Shown here piece after piece: positions 25,901-40,711 of a stretch of DNA of 64,000 nucleotides. Origin of the DNA: Taeniopygia guttata (Eukaryota; Chordata; Aves; Passeriformes; Estrildidae); contig NC_133024.1 in NCBI RefSeq assembly GCF_048771995.1, positions 27,606,001 through 27,670,000 of the forward strand. The letters are read 5' to 3'. Both the position numbers and the translations under genes were made by a program. Positions within the stretch are counted from its first letter, which is position 1; the number at the start of each line of letters is the position of its first letter. Below the pieces are notes generated by a model. The model saw only the letters and a list, made by a program, of their open reading frames with translations. It had not been told where the DNA came from and did no database searches.

Positions 25901-28410
25901 ATGCATAAGGGTTTCAATTCAGCTCTCTTGTTTACAATTGCCCATAATTACCTTCTGACAAAAATTTCCCATGCCTGGTTTATTCAGTTGCTGAATTTTC
26001 CTCTGTTAAGTTTAAGCAAAACAAATTTCAGCCATTCTCATCAGGAAAGCAAGGGGAACTCCAGTTGTGTTACAATCTTATTTCCAAACTGTTTCCAATT
26101 TGAACAACAAATTGAAAAAGAAAAGTTCTGACTAAATTAGGTAAGGAGACTTTGAAAATATCTTTCTGGGGCGTTCCTGCCACAGTCAGGGAGAAATCAA
26201 GTTGGCATTCCTGCCCAAGAAGAGCCAGTCCATGGCTATCGGACCCTCCAGCCTGATTTGCACCAGATTCTTCTGAGCTATTTGTTCATGGACGATCAGC
26301 CAGAGTCTTCCACTGAGAAAGTGGGCATTTTCTTTCAAAACCATCTAGGGAAGAAGCTGGGATCCATTTACCTATGGTTTTGTGCTGGAGTTATCACTGT
26401 GAAAGTCCTCAGGCTCCTCACAGTTGCTCCTGTGGCACAGGGATGTGCCCCAGAGCACGGCCCTGCTGAGCACAGCCCAAGCCACCAGCATGTGCCCAGA
26501 AGTGGTGTCAGAGGAGCCCACGGCACTCGGCTTCCGAGGAGCACAGCACAACTGCTCAGCCACAGCTTCTGCTGTGCAAATAGGTACTGGGAGCTCTGGT
26601 TTAGCCAGCTATTAACCCAGGTTATGTGGGCTCCCTTCTCACTGTGCTGTGCAGTTTTAATCAGTGTAATGAGGTACTGAATCCACTGCCTTGTAAACGT
26701 CTGTATATTGTGTATCAATGGGGTTGCCTTTATCGGTGTATCTTGCTGTCTTCCCAGCACAACTGTTTGATCTGACTCATTTCCCTAAAAACATGCTAAC
26801 TGACATAAATTATAGTCTTACCCCTCAGGTCTTTCTCAGCTAATCCCTTAACAGCTTTTCCCTTATTTTACCATGACTGAATCAGGCTAACTAAGTTATA
26901 ATTAGCAGTATCATTCTCATTCTCTGAATATTGACATAATATTACCACTAAGACATGATTTTCTGGGGTTTCTTCATCATTCCCATATCTGTTAAAACTA
27001 TTGAAGGTGCAGAAGTCAAGTTGCCCAATGCTTTTATAACTCATAGGAGCAAAAAGCTGTGCCTGCAGATTTATCAATGTCAGCATCTGTTACTTAACAA
27101 GCCGATTTTTATTGGTTCAGAAAGCAGTTAATTTGATATATGCGTATCATACTGATTTCACCCAAGTATAGTAAGGAAATACTTATTTTTTCTTTTCTTC
27201 AGCATTAAAAGCAATTTTACCAGCTTTATCTAGCTATGACCAAGCATTTCTGGGGCTTGAGGTTTGGGCAGGGTTTGTTGGAGTTTTTTTTTTTATATTT
27301 ATGCTCTTAACTATATAGTCCCTTTTGACTTTCCAGTCAGAGACCTTCTTATTTGGCAGCTTCATCTTCCCATATTAATTTCCCAAGATTTGTGGCTTCT
27401 CATTTGACATTCTTCTGGCCTGTATCCAATTTTTTTCATTTGTTAAAAATTGCTTCTTTATTTCTAATCATGGCATTCTCTTAACAACTGAAAATAGTAC
27501 CAATGTTCTTTTCTTTGGCAGTGACAATAATATTGGACAGCTAATAAATGCTCCTCAAGAGCCATCATCTCCCATGTACATTGTTCTGCCCAGATATATT
27601 ACCCAAAGAGATTCTCCTTATGACTTTCCTGAGATTTCATAAATTAAAGCTTTTGAAGCTTTGTTTGAGACTCTCGTGTGATTGGTCACGCTAAATATAA
27701 TCAGACCTTGAACACGGGTCTCTTGGTAACCACCAGCTTCCAATTCAGCAACTTTTATCTTTATTCCTTGTAGTGAAGTCCAAAATATTTATCCTATGAT
27801 GGTAAGGCTTTTAAGTTATGTAAGTGACATTTTACCAACTTTTTGGAAAAGTGGTTAGGTCACCATCTCTTTGAATGCAGAAGACAAGATTAGATCTCCT
27901 TTTAAAAAATCATTCTTTGATCTAGTTCTGAAAAAACTTTATCCAGCCTCTGCGCAGGAGGGTCAGCCTAGGTGAACAGGGAGGTCCCTTCTGTCCAGAG
28001 AGTCTGAAAGTCCTTGAACACAAATGAATCTCTGTTGACGTTTAATTGGTTACTGCAAACCTTTCAGTTTTTAATTTCCCCACAACACTGCAGATTTGAA
28101 TTCTGCTCATTACAGAAACTTGGTTAGGTGTAATTCATCAGTGTAATTCCAGGTTTTCTAACCCTTCTAAGGAGTTGGCCCTTTTCATATTTCTCTTATT
28201 CTCTCCTTGCACCCTGCTGCCTCATTGTATTTTCCAGTGTTTGTTTGCACACTGGTCTACAGGCATTCAGGAATCTTCACTTCTGATTAATCTCTTCCTG
28301 CAGCTGCCCAGCAATAACATGAAAGGCAAAAGACATAAGTCAGAACATGAAAAACTTCAATTATAGATGACTTTTTTTTTTTTTTGCTTGGTTTGGGTTT
28401 CTTTTTTTTA
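22929..28410. other. Intergenic, no gene recognised
   Basis: Contains the GT-rich tract at 23307 and ends in a T-rich run. A 140-codon open frame near 26258..26680 has no recognisable domain. I see nothing else. Confidence 0.6.
23307..23423 (+). repeat. GT-rich low-complexity tract
   Basis: About 115 bp of almost only T and G on the plus strand, with GGGG/GGTGGGG islands, long T runs and a closing (TTG)n. It lies about 380 bp after a CR1 end and does not match its tail. Confidence 0.9.
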
Positions 28411-28594
28411 CCTTGAGAGTGGTCAGATACTGGAAGAGGTTGCCCAGAGAGGTTAAAGGATCTCCTTCCCAGGAGGTGTTCAAGATAACTAGAAATTGTC
28501 CAGAGCAACCTGATGTAATTATACTTTGAGCAGGGAGGTTCCCCAGATGACCCCCCCGAGGTCCCTTTCAACGTAAATAATTCATGACTCTATG
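28411..28594 (+). mobile_element. CR1 LINE, short 3' fragment
   Basis: Contains the GAGAGTGGTCAGATACTGGAA and GTTGCCCAGAGAGGTTAAAGG blocks and ends with GAGGTCCCTTTCAACGTAAA. It is preceded directly by T-rich runs (28371..28410). Confidence 0.85.
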
Positions 28595-31500
28595 AGCTAT
28601 AAACCTAAAACAAGGTAATTGTATCTCCACTGTGCAGTCCTACCTCTGAAGCTCGTTTTTTCCTCTCTATCTGTCTTAATCACATCATAACCAGAGGTGT
28701 TAACATTCACATCATTAACATCTCAGCAGGTCAATGTAATTGATAATGTCAGTGAAATTAAAATGTCTTTTTATTAAGACTGTACCATTTCTTTCGGTCT
28801 TTTCCTCACCAGACTTGAACCCAGCCTTTATGCTCCATAAAAACAAAATCCTTGATAATATTTTAAGAGTTAGTTTGCCAGCATAGTGAGGTACTCCAAT
28901 GCAGCTCCAGACTTTTTGTAGGATATAAATAGTATGTAACAGAAATAATGCATTGAAGGTGGTGTTTGAATGATACTACACAAAAGCAGATACATCTGCC
29001 TCAATTAATGAGGTTTTGACAATGCCATTCTTGCTCAATACTGGTTTTAGTACATTGCTTCCTTCAGGCCTACATGAATGAATGCACTGGGCAAGGCAGG
29101 TGGAGCATTATAATATATGCAGGAATTTCTGAGTTTTGACGAGCCTGCCTTTGCAATAAAAATGTAAATCTAGAATGTATAAAAAACATCTTTGTCAATT
29201 ATAATCATGTTTTGGTGTATTCTGCTGGACTAAATATTTAAGGCATTGCTAATAAACTCCACAGCTCTTCACTTGTGTTTGACAGATCTGTGACGAGGTA
29301 CCAGAAGCACATGAAATCACCTTGAAGAATATTTCAAGATCCATTGGCTATTATACATAATGCAAATTCAAAGTGAAGTACTTCGAGTTCTAGAAGTTAC
29401 AGCAGTTAAAAATGTAGAGCCTAGTTGTGGCACATGACAAAATATAGTGGGAACTGCAGTGTAGGTCAAATAGATTTTTGGAAGACCATAGTTGCAAAAA
29501 CAATCCATTAAACCTTCTGAAGTTATATTTAATTAGAAATAGCTAGGGATTTTTTAATATTTATTCATACCCTGTTAATATAGTACTCACTGACACACAG
29601 ATATATGTAGGCATCTAAAACCTAAGGTAATGTAAGGTATGAAATCCTAAAATCTAAGGTGAGCAAGTGTCTTACACAGAAGTGTACAATGTGCTGTGAA
29701 GAGCACAGGTACATCAAGAGATAGGGATAAATATTTACCAGCAGAATTACTATAGTTTTTATAACCTTGCTACATTTCTGAAAGGGAAAATCCCTATGTC
29801 TGAGAGCCCATTAATAAACTAAGAAGCCTAAACCCAGTATTACCCATTAAGCTAAATAAAATTAAGCAGGATAGATCTCAAATTGAATTATAACTACAAT
29901 AAAGTGAATTAATATACTTTTAAGATACAGTATGAAGTCAACAACCGCACTTTATATGAGTACAAGTGGGATTCAGATTGTGAAATTACCTATCTGAGAC
30001 TTAAGAACACATGATAATGGCAATATAACAAACATAACACCCTTCCAGCCTCTTTGCGGCAGCTGCTAGGATCATCAGAATTGCTGTTTATTGAGCAACT
30101 TATGCAATTTTCCATTATTTCACCTAATTGCCCTTGTTTAGTTCAAAATGGCTTAAACCTTCTCTTTCTCATTTTGGCAAGCTAATGCACTACAAACACA
30201 GTTTCCAACCCTTGGAATGCAAAATGATTTAAGACAGCAATTTCTACATACTTGGATGTGTACAAGTTATCGTGCAGACACACTTAATCACAGTTTCTAA
30301 AGGTAACAAATATTACTCACCCATAGGGAAACCATCTATAGGCAAGTTTGCAGAGACTTGAGCCAACATCTGCTTTGGACTAGCCCCAGGACAGCAGTAA
30401 TCTGCATGTTGTTGGTCCAAGAGGAAACTTCCTGTGCTGCTTTCCCTTCTGGATGGGATCCTCCTTTCTCTTCAACTGCTCAGATGTACTGAGGGCTGTC
30501 ACATCATACATCTCTGAAATTTGCCATTTTCTCTCCTTTTTTTCTGTCCTCTTTAGTTTCCGGGGATTATCTTCAATTTAGCCCCATGTCAAACCCTGTA
30601 AATCGAACTTTTCTGCTAGCAGTTTGCATGTTGTCAACCTCTTTTAAAGCCATGATAGAAGGGTCTCAAAATAGGAAGGTTTCAGGATAAGGAGATTAGT
30701 GCACAGCTCTTTTATCAAATCCCACATGGGATAAAAGGTAAATTGAAGATGCTGTCAGTTTCTCTCACTTCCTCTGGTTGTTTCATTTAACTGATGATCT
30801 AATTCACCAATATCTTCTCTGACTTCATTGATACTCCCATTGCACCTGCCAATATTTTGAACTCTCTCAATGATTTTTCAATCATTTTTTGGTCCTATGG
30901 GCAGCAAAGGGTCAGGAGAATTAAGTCATTTTATTCACCCCAGGCAAAGGAAGCTCACCCCGGCAAAAGAATTTTTTGCAGGTACATCAATAAGAAATTT
31001 AGTTAAGCAAGTAAAAACAATGTTAACAGAGCATTAGGAGAGTATGGAAAAGCAGCTTTAAATACACAAGCTTTGTCCAAAGGAGTTTATTATTTTACTG
31101 CTGTCTCCAAGCAATGGCTTCAAAGAAACTAATCATTCTCAGTATTTATTTTCTAAAAATGTACAGAAGCGATTGAGAGATTATAAATTGTCAACTTCTG
31201 TGATTATTTTCATTTTTCAGCAATGAGTTTAATTTATTTTAAGGTATATATTAAAAAAACCCTCAAAAACATTTAAAAGTAAAATCTTATATTTCCCCTT
31301 TGATAATATTTCCACAATGGACTTGCATTGCAGAAGAGGTTGCAGTAATTTTCTTCCATTTTCAGCCAGGTTTTATTTTTATTTTTTATAGGAGGACTGC
31401 CAGATTGTCTTATGCTTGGAGAGGACTTGAATTGAAAAGAATATTTTCTCTGCTGTGGTCTCAAATGTCATAATTCTTCCAGCTGGCATAATATATAAGA

Positions 31501-34500
31501 AGAGGGAATAAGTATATAGGATGCATGGGACAAGAGCACTTCAGTACATCAGCATATATACAGGGGTAAGTATTTGTAAACTCATTCCCTGTATTTAAAT
31601 TTCATGGATTTTATGCCCTTGCATGTTAGCATCACTTCCACATCAAAGAATCACATTTTGTTTAAACAAGTTGAGAAACCAGATGCCATGAGAATCAAAT
31701 CCTCTCCAGATGCACTGGATGCTTTAATCTCCATCTCTCAAAATGCAGGCATTATATATCAAATAAACTTTGCTCCCAGTTTAACTAGAACATCCTGTAA
31801 GATCCAGTCCATTAAATAAACCTAAAGACTGAAGTTTAAATGTAGTTCCCCTGCCTCATAATAGCATCTCCTTCTTTCTCTGAATCAAAACAATCAGGGT
31901 GTGCCTGAGAGTTCTCATTCCTGGACAACTGTTAGGACTTGCCAAAATGGGCCCCGGGACTGGCAGAATTTTAAATCTCAATCTTTTCTGAAGGGTACAG
32001 GGTTTTCCCAGGCACTGCTGGCCATGGCTCCTAGGAACTGGAGTAAGTACCTTCTTCCTAAAGATTTCCTTTAATCTCCAGAAGTTTTATGGGTTGAAAA
32101 GATGTGGGATGTAATTTTCAGCAGACATTGGCACTCATCAGTGATCAAAGACATAGCAGAAAGCAGTGCAGAAGCTGCCCCTGGGCATGAAAGGAGAGAA
32201 AAAGTCTGTCCAGTTAGGACAAATCCATTGAAATGTCTCAGCACTTAGGATGGTTCCTGGGCTGGATTTAAGGCATCTAAATACAGTGACAAAGATAAAA
32301 GCCCCTTTTCAGCTGTTATTTAGCCTAAATTCTTTAGGCCTCCAGGATTTCAGGTTTCCAGGTGGCAAAACCTGAGATGCTTAGAGACAGTTTACTAATT
32401 CAGGCCCTACAAAGAGCCAGTCCCAGCCTCTCCTCTCGTCTTGTTTGACACATGTGACGTAGTTGGTTGTCTCAGAACATACATATTGAATGAGTCTGCA
32501 CAAAATTGGATTGCAGGTGCTTATTCCTTTGGAAATATGGTTAGAGGAATGATGTCTCTCTCTCTGCCAATTGGACTGGGACTATTTTTACACTTGCTTA
32601 GTGGTTAGAGTTCTCATTCAGAGCTAAGGAGGGTGCAGGCCAATTCCCAGTCCTGCCTGTCAGATGCTGGTATGCTTCCAGCTCTCACATTATGGAATAG
32701 CACTCTAGACAGCTATTACCTGGTAGATGGCAATCCTCAACCTCTCCTGAACCTGTGAATTAGAAAGGAGGAATATTGCTTTAACTACATGATGCAAGCA
32801 GTCTCAAAGAAGAGGTCATTCCCGGTCTTCTTTTCACAGCCCCAACCACTGCCTGTGCATTTGGCATAATAATACTTAACACAAAATTCTTAATATGGTC
32901 CTGGGGGCAGCAGCATGAATCCAGAGCTCCCACATCCCACTTGAAGCACTAGTACATAGAGGTCATTATCCTCTTTCTTTTCTGACCAAAAGATTTTTAA
33001 CTCTCTTGTGCAAAGTGGAGCTGGTTCAGAAGGGATTTGGTGCTACTACAGGACTGCCTTTAGCCTGCTACACAAAGTAGTCCTACAGTGTGAAAAAAGA
33101 AACTCCTGATGAACCTGAGCCTCCTAAAGAAGGGAAAAGGGATTTGCTTGTGTCTTTATGATATAGTGGTGCACCCTTCTCTTTAGAGGAGGTGATGAAG
33201 GCACCTATTAGCAGAACAAGATTTTGGACTGGGAATCCTGAGGGAAATTAGCATAGAATGAGAAAGCTATATCCTAGAAATGGATCAGATTGAAGACATA
33301 TTTTTGCAGGCTTCTCCCATAGATTCATGTAGGTGACTCCTTCCTCAGTGCACTAATTGCCAAAATTTCCATTTGGAAGCATTGCATTCTCCCCATGAAC
33401 TATATTTAGCATTTCTTGTTTTCTGGATGTGGGCATTTAAAATCTTAATTATAATAGCAGTATTGATGTGGCCAGCATAGTCTAAATGAAGTGAGATTTG
33501 TAGACAGATCATGTTTCCTATTAGAAAGGAAAAAAAAAACAGGAAAAAGAAAGCAGGCTATCAGACGTTTTTAAAGCCTTTTGTAGCTCCTCCTGTTTTT
33601 TTCTGACAATATTTGGATTAATAAAAGATATTTCTCTGTCTATAAAACTTGCCTCATCAATTCATGGTAAAAAATGCATCACCACCCTCCCTAGATTTTA
33701 AGATTTGTCCAGTACAACCCATTTTGGTAATATTCCACGCCTTTCATTTCTCAGAGTGAGCTGTGACTGTGGGAGCAGAAACAAGACAGCTTGGTTTCTC
33801 AATCTTTTTTGTGCTTTGTACCCTCAAGCCACTAAGCAGAGGCTTTAGCCTTGGTGGTAGCCAGAGACTCTAGGGGAACTTTACCAAAACAACTTCCTAA
33901 TCCTATCTCCAGAGTCAAGATACCTCCTAACTATACCTTGGATGCTTCCCTGTTGTTTACTGTGACACACCTTTGTATGGAACTCATCTTGCTTTTAATC
34001 ACTCAGGCATGATTTCTGCATCAGCATTTAATACTCTGGGGATAATGAAGAATATTTTGCCATCCCTTATGCCTTTAACAGAAAACTCAGATCCTACATA
34101 TGGCTAAAAGGGTTCTGTCACTGTAAAATGGGTGGTACTCTTTGCCACTGATGCCACCACTGCAGTTTTGGGGTCCTCATGATTTCTCACCTGCCTTCCT
34201 GGTTGCTACATCAGCCTTAGGCATTGGATCACACAGTTCTTCTGGAAGCTTTCTGAAGTTCCCAAGGAAGGCAGCACTCACTTTCAGGCCACCATTTCCT
34301 AGGGCACTAAGACCCCTTCCTTCAGGATGTCGTTTACCTCCTTTCCAGTAAAACCCAATACCAGCTTTCTAAAACAACCCTCTCCACATCCTCACATGGT
34401 TCAGTACACCATCTGCTTGCCTTTGATCATTTTATTCCTACTCTGATAAGCACCTAAAAAACATCTGCCTACCGTAAGTAAAATCTTTCTAACATTAATT

Positions 34501-37500
34501 GCTAAGTAGTATCTGTGTGTACAAAAAATAAGACTTAGGCATCCTCAGTGTGGCCGTGTGTCAGCTTGGGGTGTCTGCTGAGCATGTCTGGGCTGCTCAC
34601 AGCATTCACACCCCTGCTGTGGGTGACAGGCTTATGTCTCCATGTGTCCCCATATACTTCAATCCATCTTTTGCTCCTACAATCCTATCATAATATAAAT
34701 GTATTGCAATATCACAAGCAGTTCCAGATTGCCAAACCTTTTTAACCTGCAGCCCTGATGCACAACTGTAAATTTCAGTGAAGCTTTGTGCTCACCATAG
34801 CATCTTGCCCTTGCTGCTATGTATCTCCAAGGGAAACCTTTCAGAGCTGGAATCTAGACTACAAGGAAACATCTTTCCAAATACCTGTCAGCTTTTAGGG
34901 TTGTGCTGTATTAGTCATACACACATTTTGTGTGACCCGGTTTCAACAAAGAATATGTTTCCTCTTTCTATATGTGCCAGCTTGGGTATCTATTTTCAAT
35001 CCTTACTTTGTTATCTTTGTTATTTCTTCAATTTCAACTTCAAGGTCTTTCTTTTAGCAACAGACAATGAAGTGGATGAAATTCTGATGAAAACTCACTC
35101 TTAAGCCTGGGCTTTCAAGTTCAGTCTGTCTTTCTAAATAATTGCTTACCTTTTATTTATGGCCTACCATAAAGCATGTTTTTCCCCCTAATACTATTAA
35201 AGTGTTCTCACTGACCTCTTCTTAAAAACCTTCTTATCATCTGCTAACTTCTAATTCTATTCTGCAAAATCCCTGCCTCTCTGATCTTCTCATGTAGATT
35301 TTATGTTTCAATTAAAGCCTGATCTAGTTTCTCCTTCCTTGCCTACAAACTGTCTTTGTCTTGCTTCAAACTTTTTAGATTCTCTTCTGATTTAGACACA
35401 TTAGTTTCCTATTTCAGATGTCACCCAACAAGTTTTTAAGAGAGCATCACAAGCAATACATTGCCAACACAACTATCCCCATTAAATACATATGATTATT
35501 TAAAAAAATATAGGTAAAGCTAATATATTAATGCATAACAAAACTTTCACCATTAACTAAGAACTACATCCTATCTCATCAAAAGTTACCCAGGCTCATA
35601 CAAAGAGCCTTCTAATCCATCTGCAACCAGCCTGGCTGGTGGGGGATTTGACTCAGATGGAAACTGAACTCAATAAATTAGGATGACATTCAGTATAAAT
35701 GGTGAGACTCTGTAGGCAGAAAGACAAAGAATATTTAACATTTCCAATTTGATTTCTTCCAGTGTAATGTTTAGGTCTCATCCATCATTACTTTTGGTGA
35801 CATCTTAGAGAGGGAGGAGCATACTCCATCATCTCTGAAAATCTTATGCACTTCTGTTTTTCTTCTTAACTGCAAGAGTAAGTTGCATGCAAGGAAAAAT
35901 CTGAAGCCTGTAAATGCTCCTAGGTTTTAGATTTTTGCTGAACATGTTTGGGAAACACTTAAATTAGGTCCAATTAGTCTTCAATCAATCTAGTTGAAGA
36001 AATTATTCTTTTGGCTGCATTCACAGGAAACTGTTAAAAGTAAATTATAGTTCACTGATTGCTACAGACTGGAGAAAAAACTTCCCCTTCTTCACTCCTA
36101 ACAGCCTACTTCTCTATTTTTAATCAGAGCTGTTGAGTAGTTTGTCCTGGGCAAAGAAAAACGTGCATACAGAAACTGATTTGGAATTCATTTCTAATAA
36201 TAGGCAATAGATGCAGATGCTTAATAGGCGAAGGATACAGGATGGATTTTTTTTTTCTCCCCAGGCAGCCCCTTTTTGAATGCCACATATAAAATTTGAT
36301 TCAGACAAAAGAGACTCAGGTGTGACTATTGTTTGATCTACAGCTGGCAAGAACAACTGTATTCATTAAGTTGGGCTTTTATGAGGCTCACTGCATGCTC
36401 ATAAGCCAACTTGAAACAAATCTAAATTGATGATAAAATTACAAGTTTTACTAAGCTGGCAGAATCAAAATGAGGTTACAGGAGAAATCAAATTCCATTT
36501 AAATAAATTGGCAGTACAAGAAAATGAAGTTATCAATTTACCAAAGAATTATACATATAAATAGTCAAACACATAATCACAAAGTCTTTACTCAGTCATG
36601 TAGAAAAGTCAATGAGAATATGAGAAGAAGGGCAGCTGTGGCATAGATATGGCTTAAATGTCTTCCATTTCCCACAAATATTATGGAATCAATACTGATA
36701 TTGTTGTTTTTACATAACAATCCATTCAGATGTGTTTTTACTGTGTCATCAGTTCTTAAATTAAGTTGGTGACTTTCAGCAGTGGAGTATTGAGGAAGGG
36801 CAGGCTGCTTTTTTTTATCTCATTGTAGTAACTTCAGTCTTTGCCAAAAAACTGTATTTTATATTCAAAGACCCATTTAAGCAAAGAAAAGTGAATGGTA
36901 TTTGCCAGCCATAAGAACTTCTTCAAAAAGGGTTATTTCCTTCAGGCAAGATCGGAGCAAAGGTTTTCATGAAGGCTGGGGTTACACAGCAGCTCAGGGA
37001 CACTGTGAATAACACTGGCACTTGTGAGAGAATTAAATGTGCCTTGAAAGGGGAAATTCAACTTAAAAAAAGGAAGCTTCTTTTGCACACAGAGTACTTG
37101 CTATAAGTAGCACAAAAGTATTTCTGATAGGAAAGGGTGGATTTTCTTTGATCTGGGCTTTTTGCACACAGTGGAAGACAGGCACTGAAAGCAGAGGAAA
37201 GGATGAACATTTCTGTTATCAAGCATGATCCATACTGGAGTATTTTGCTGCCTCTGAGATAGAAACACTGGAGAAAGAAATAAGACATTCCCCAGCATTG
37301 TAGTAATCCTCTTGATTGAGTGCTTTAGCCTTTCTTCTTTATCTAATAATGATTTGGACAGTTACAGACACAAGCATTTGTGATGCTCCTATAAACAAGT
37401 AAGAGCACACCTTCATAAAAACATAATTGCTACTAGTGAAGTGACTCCACAGCTGCTCTCTTTTTCATTTGAGCCAAAGCTGCTGTCATAGCAGCTTCGC

Positions 37501-39889
37501 ACACATCCCTTACTTCCTGGACCAAGCTGCTATAGCAGAATGAGCCAGAGCTCATCCTATGGTGGCATCAGCACAATAATTTCCTGAATTCCTGGAACAA
37601 GATGTTTGTAATCAGGACCTGGGTGAAAGGCCCAAAGTGGATCTCCAGGGTGCTGTCTGATCACACACATTATAAGGAGGCTGATCCTAATTTACACCAG
37701 TGAGTACAAGAATCAGGTCCTTTCTTCACAGCTCAGTTCTGATGGTTGAAAGAAGAAACCAAAACTGAAAGGCAGAATCTTTTCCTTTACCTTGTAAAGT
37801 TAATGTGCCGTAAGAAGCACTGTGAGAAAATCAGTATGTGTCCCCAGAGTGATTTCTGCACTAGAACAGAAGCTTGGCTCATTTAACTGAGCTACTGAAT
37901 CTCACATCTTCATTTAATAATTGAGATTAATTTATTGCAAGAAAAGTAGCACTTGATCAGCACTCCTTCTGTTTGGAAAGCAGTTTGAGGTTTGTGTCAC
38001 ATGCCCAGCTGATTTTGAAAGACTCCTACTGAAAATAAAGAATGTAACACCTGAGGACTAAGCATAGAGTATATTGCATGACGGCTAATCCTCGTTAGCT
38101 GGGTTTGTATAGTTAGGAATCAAATACAGATTCAACTTGCTGTATACAACACACACCTTGACACCAAAGGTGCCTTGCAAGCTGCTATTTGAAGTTATGC
38201 CTGTATGTGTATGTGTAGTCATGATGCCATTTCCAGGCAGTGTCCTGTGCAGAAATGGGGAGCTTGGAAGAGGGACAGCCTGGGAATGGGCATTTACATT
38301 CTCTTTTCTGTACAATGACTGTTGAAGAGACTCCAGCAACTGACTGGCCTGTGAATCAGCTGTCACCTCTAACTAGTCACCTGTGTGGGAACAGGGGTGT
38401 GCTCCCTTCCTGTTTCACTGCAAAGTCAAACAGGCTGCTGTGATTTGCTGAGATGTGAACCCAGCAGACAAGTTTGCTTTACTAGACTTGATGCAAGTGT
38501 GAGAGCTCAGAAAAGAGCACAGCCATCACCTATCATACCTGTGACGCAGAAGTGGTTCAATCAACTTGCCAACTCTGTGGCCAGGTCTGGCTTAAGGTGA
38601 GGAAAAATATGTACATCTGGCCTTTCCTTTAGGTGGAACTCAAACACCACAGCTAATCCAGACGAGTGTCTAATTCTGGCTTGATGACGTTCTTCCCCTC
38701 CGAATTTCCCCCTCAGTTTCGCTTGCAGGGAGAACACGGTTGTGTCCTGTAATTTGTTCAGTGGCACTCTGTGTCATTAGGCAGCCGCTGTGCCCTCTTT
38801 CAGAGATACCTGCCCCAAGTTGTGGATGAAGGATTCTGCTTGCAGAGGCACTGGAATGCTCCATGATCTCTGGACCAAAGGTATTATTTATATAGTTGGT
38901 GTTTTTTATTGTTGTTAAAAGAGGAGTTTCTAGGTGTTAGAGCAGAGTGATCCCAGAATCATAGTGAAAGTCATGGTTCTCCTGAAGATATTAGGTAGAG
39001 TAAAGGATATTGCTGAATGGGAAGAGATACAAAACACATTCAGAAATCAAACATTAGGAAGACAGAATGTTGGATTTTCTTAAAGTAATAAAAAATAATT
39101 AAACAACAAGCCCATAATTTTCAAATGTAATTTTGAATGAAAGATAGTTATAAAAGAATGAGCAGTAGAAAAAGTTTTGCAATTGATTAAAACAGTGACA
39201 CTTTTCTGACTGGGAAAGCACATTGGAAATACAAGTTGCCTGAGTAATGTATGTTTTTAAAACATGCCCCTTGTTGGATAGTTATATGGTCATATGGCTT
39301 AGTATGTGGGTGGTGGGCATCATAGAATCCTCTGAACTTGCCATGTTAAGGCAATTTTCTTAAAGTGTAATTTCCTTTGATAAGACTTGTAGAAATCAAC
39401 CTGTATTTACAACATGGGGAAGGCTGGTAAATGCATTTTTAGGATAATTTAATTTATAAGCCCCTGGAATAGTTTCCAAGTCAGCAGTGGGAAGTCTTTG
39501 TCACAGATGTCCTGCCTCCAGGAGGCTCACAGCACTGCTCATGGAGCTGCTCAGTGTTGCTTGCATAGGGTGGAAATTTTTAGAAAAATTCCCCATGCTA
39601 GAAAAATAAAAAGAGCAATTTACTAGTTCAGTGTTTAGTTTTGTTTTGAGTTCAACATGGGGCAGGAGAGTCTTCACATAGAATATGTGTACCTGTTGTA
39701 AGAAAACAAGCTAACTACCTGTGGGAATATGCAAGAAAGGAACATTTTGGAAGGGACTTAAGGGTAATGATGGAACTTAGGAGTCAAAGATCACAGATGT
39801 GACAGTGTCTTTCAAAAGATAATGACTACATCCAAACCTGCAAACAGCAAAAAGGAGAGCAAATGAAAATGCAGGCAAGTGTACTCTCG
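28595..39889. other. Intergenic, no gene or repeat recognised
   Basis: About 11 kb of AT-rich DNA, the longest stretch here without a recognisable interspersed repeat. Open frames are short. Candidate enhancers cannot be told from sequence alone. Confidence 0.6.
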
Positions 39890-40640
39890 GGGTTCTGTGG
39901 TCAAGATGACTCTGAGATCGTAAAAAGTCTTTTTCTCCCAGCCCCACAGCCAAAGAAGAAGTCCACATGCGTCGGTTTTGCTTCTCAAGGGTGTTTATTT
40001 TCTCTTATCTAGAACATTCTTTCTCTGACCTGCTAAGCTCTGTCTAGCAAGTCAGATCGTCACATTCTGCCTGCTCTCTTAGGGCAGTGTTTACATTTTA
40101 TACTATGAACTATGTGTACTTTATTTGCGATTAATTCCCAATACCTATCACCTATGTTAGACAGTGTGTCTCTATTCTAAACCAATAAAAAGTGTCACCA
40201 TCACAGTGAAAGATGGAGGACAAGAAGAAGGAGAAGAAGGTCAGGACACACCCAAATCCCTCCATCTTGTCCCCTTGAACCCCTTATTTGAAAACCCTAA
40301 AATTCTACTTTTTCACCCTGTGTTAATTTAACTACTACACTACTCAAACCCGTGTGGCTTGTAATTCTTCATACAAAGTTGGCAGTTTTTTCCACGGGCC
40401 AAAATTGAAGCCACAAGTGTTTTTGACTTCATGCCAAGGTCTCCGAGCTCTCTGCCGGGGTTTCAAGACAGCCAGGGCAGCCAGAGGGATATCCTGGGTT
40501 CCCACAGCGTACCTGATACAAAGCTCTTTTTTACTCCAAAACCTTCATGCTTCACTGTGTCTATTGGGTTTTACATGCTGGTTTCACACACTGGGCTGGG
40601 AGGAACAGGAGACAGCCAATCTCAATAAGTCACACTGGGC
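39890..40640 (-). mobile_element. Endogenous retrovirus-type LTR, probable solo LTR
   Basis: On the minus strand the segment has LTR layout: a TATAAAA box (plus-strand complement at 40096..40102), then about 100 nt later AATAAA (complement at 39994..39999), consistent with a short R region. The text around CCTATGTTAGACAGTGTGTC and GGTGTCACC/GATGGAGG resembles LTR repeats I associate with songbird genomes; that recall is not database-checked. I see no internal gag/pol/env frame beside it, so it looks like a solo or fragmentary LTR. Both ends are approximate. Confidence 0.65.
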
Positions 40641-40711
40641 TTTCTGGCAATTGCCTCAAAAGTAAAGAAATGAAGTTTCCTCTTTTGCCCAAACACTGGT
40701 GTTAGTTTTTG

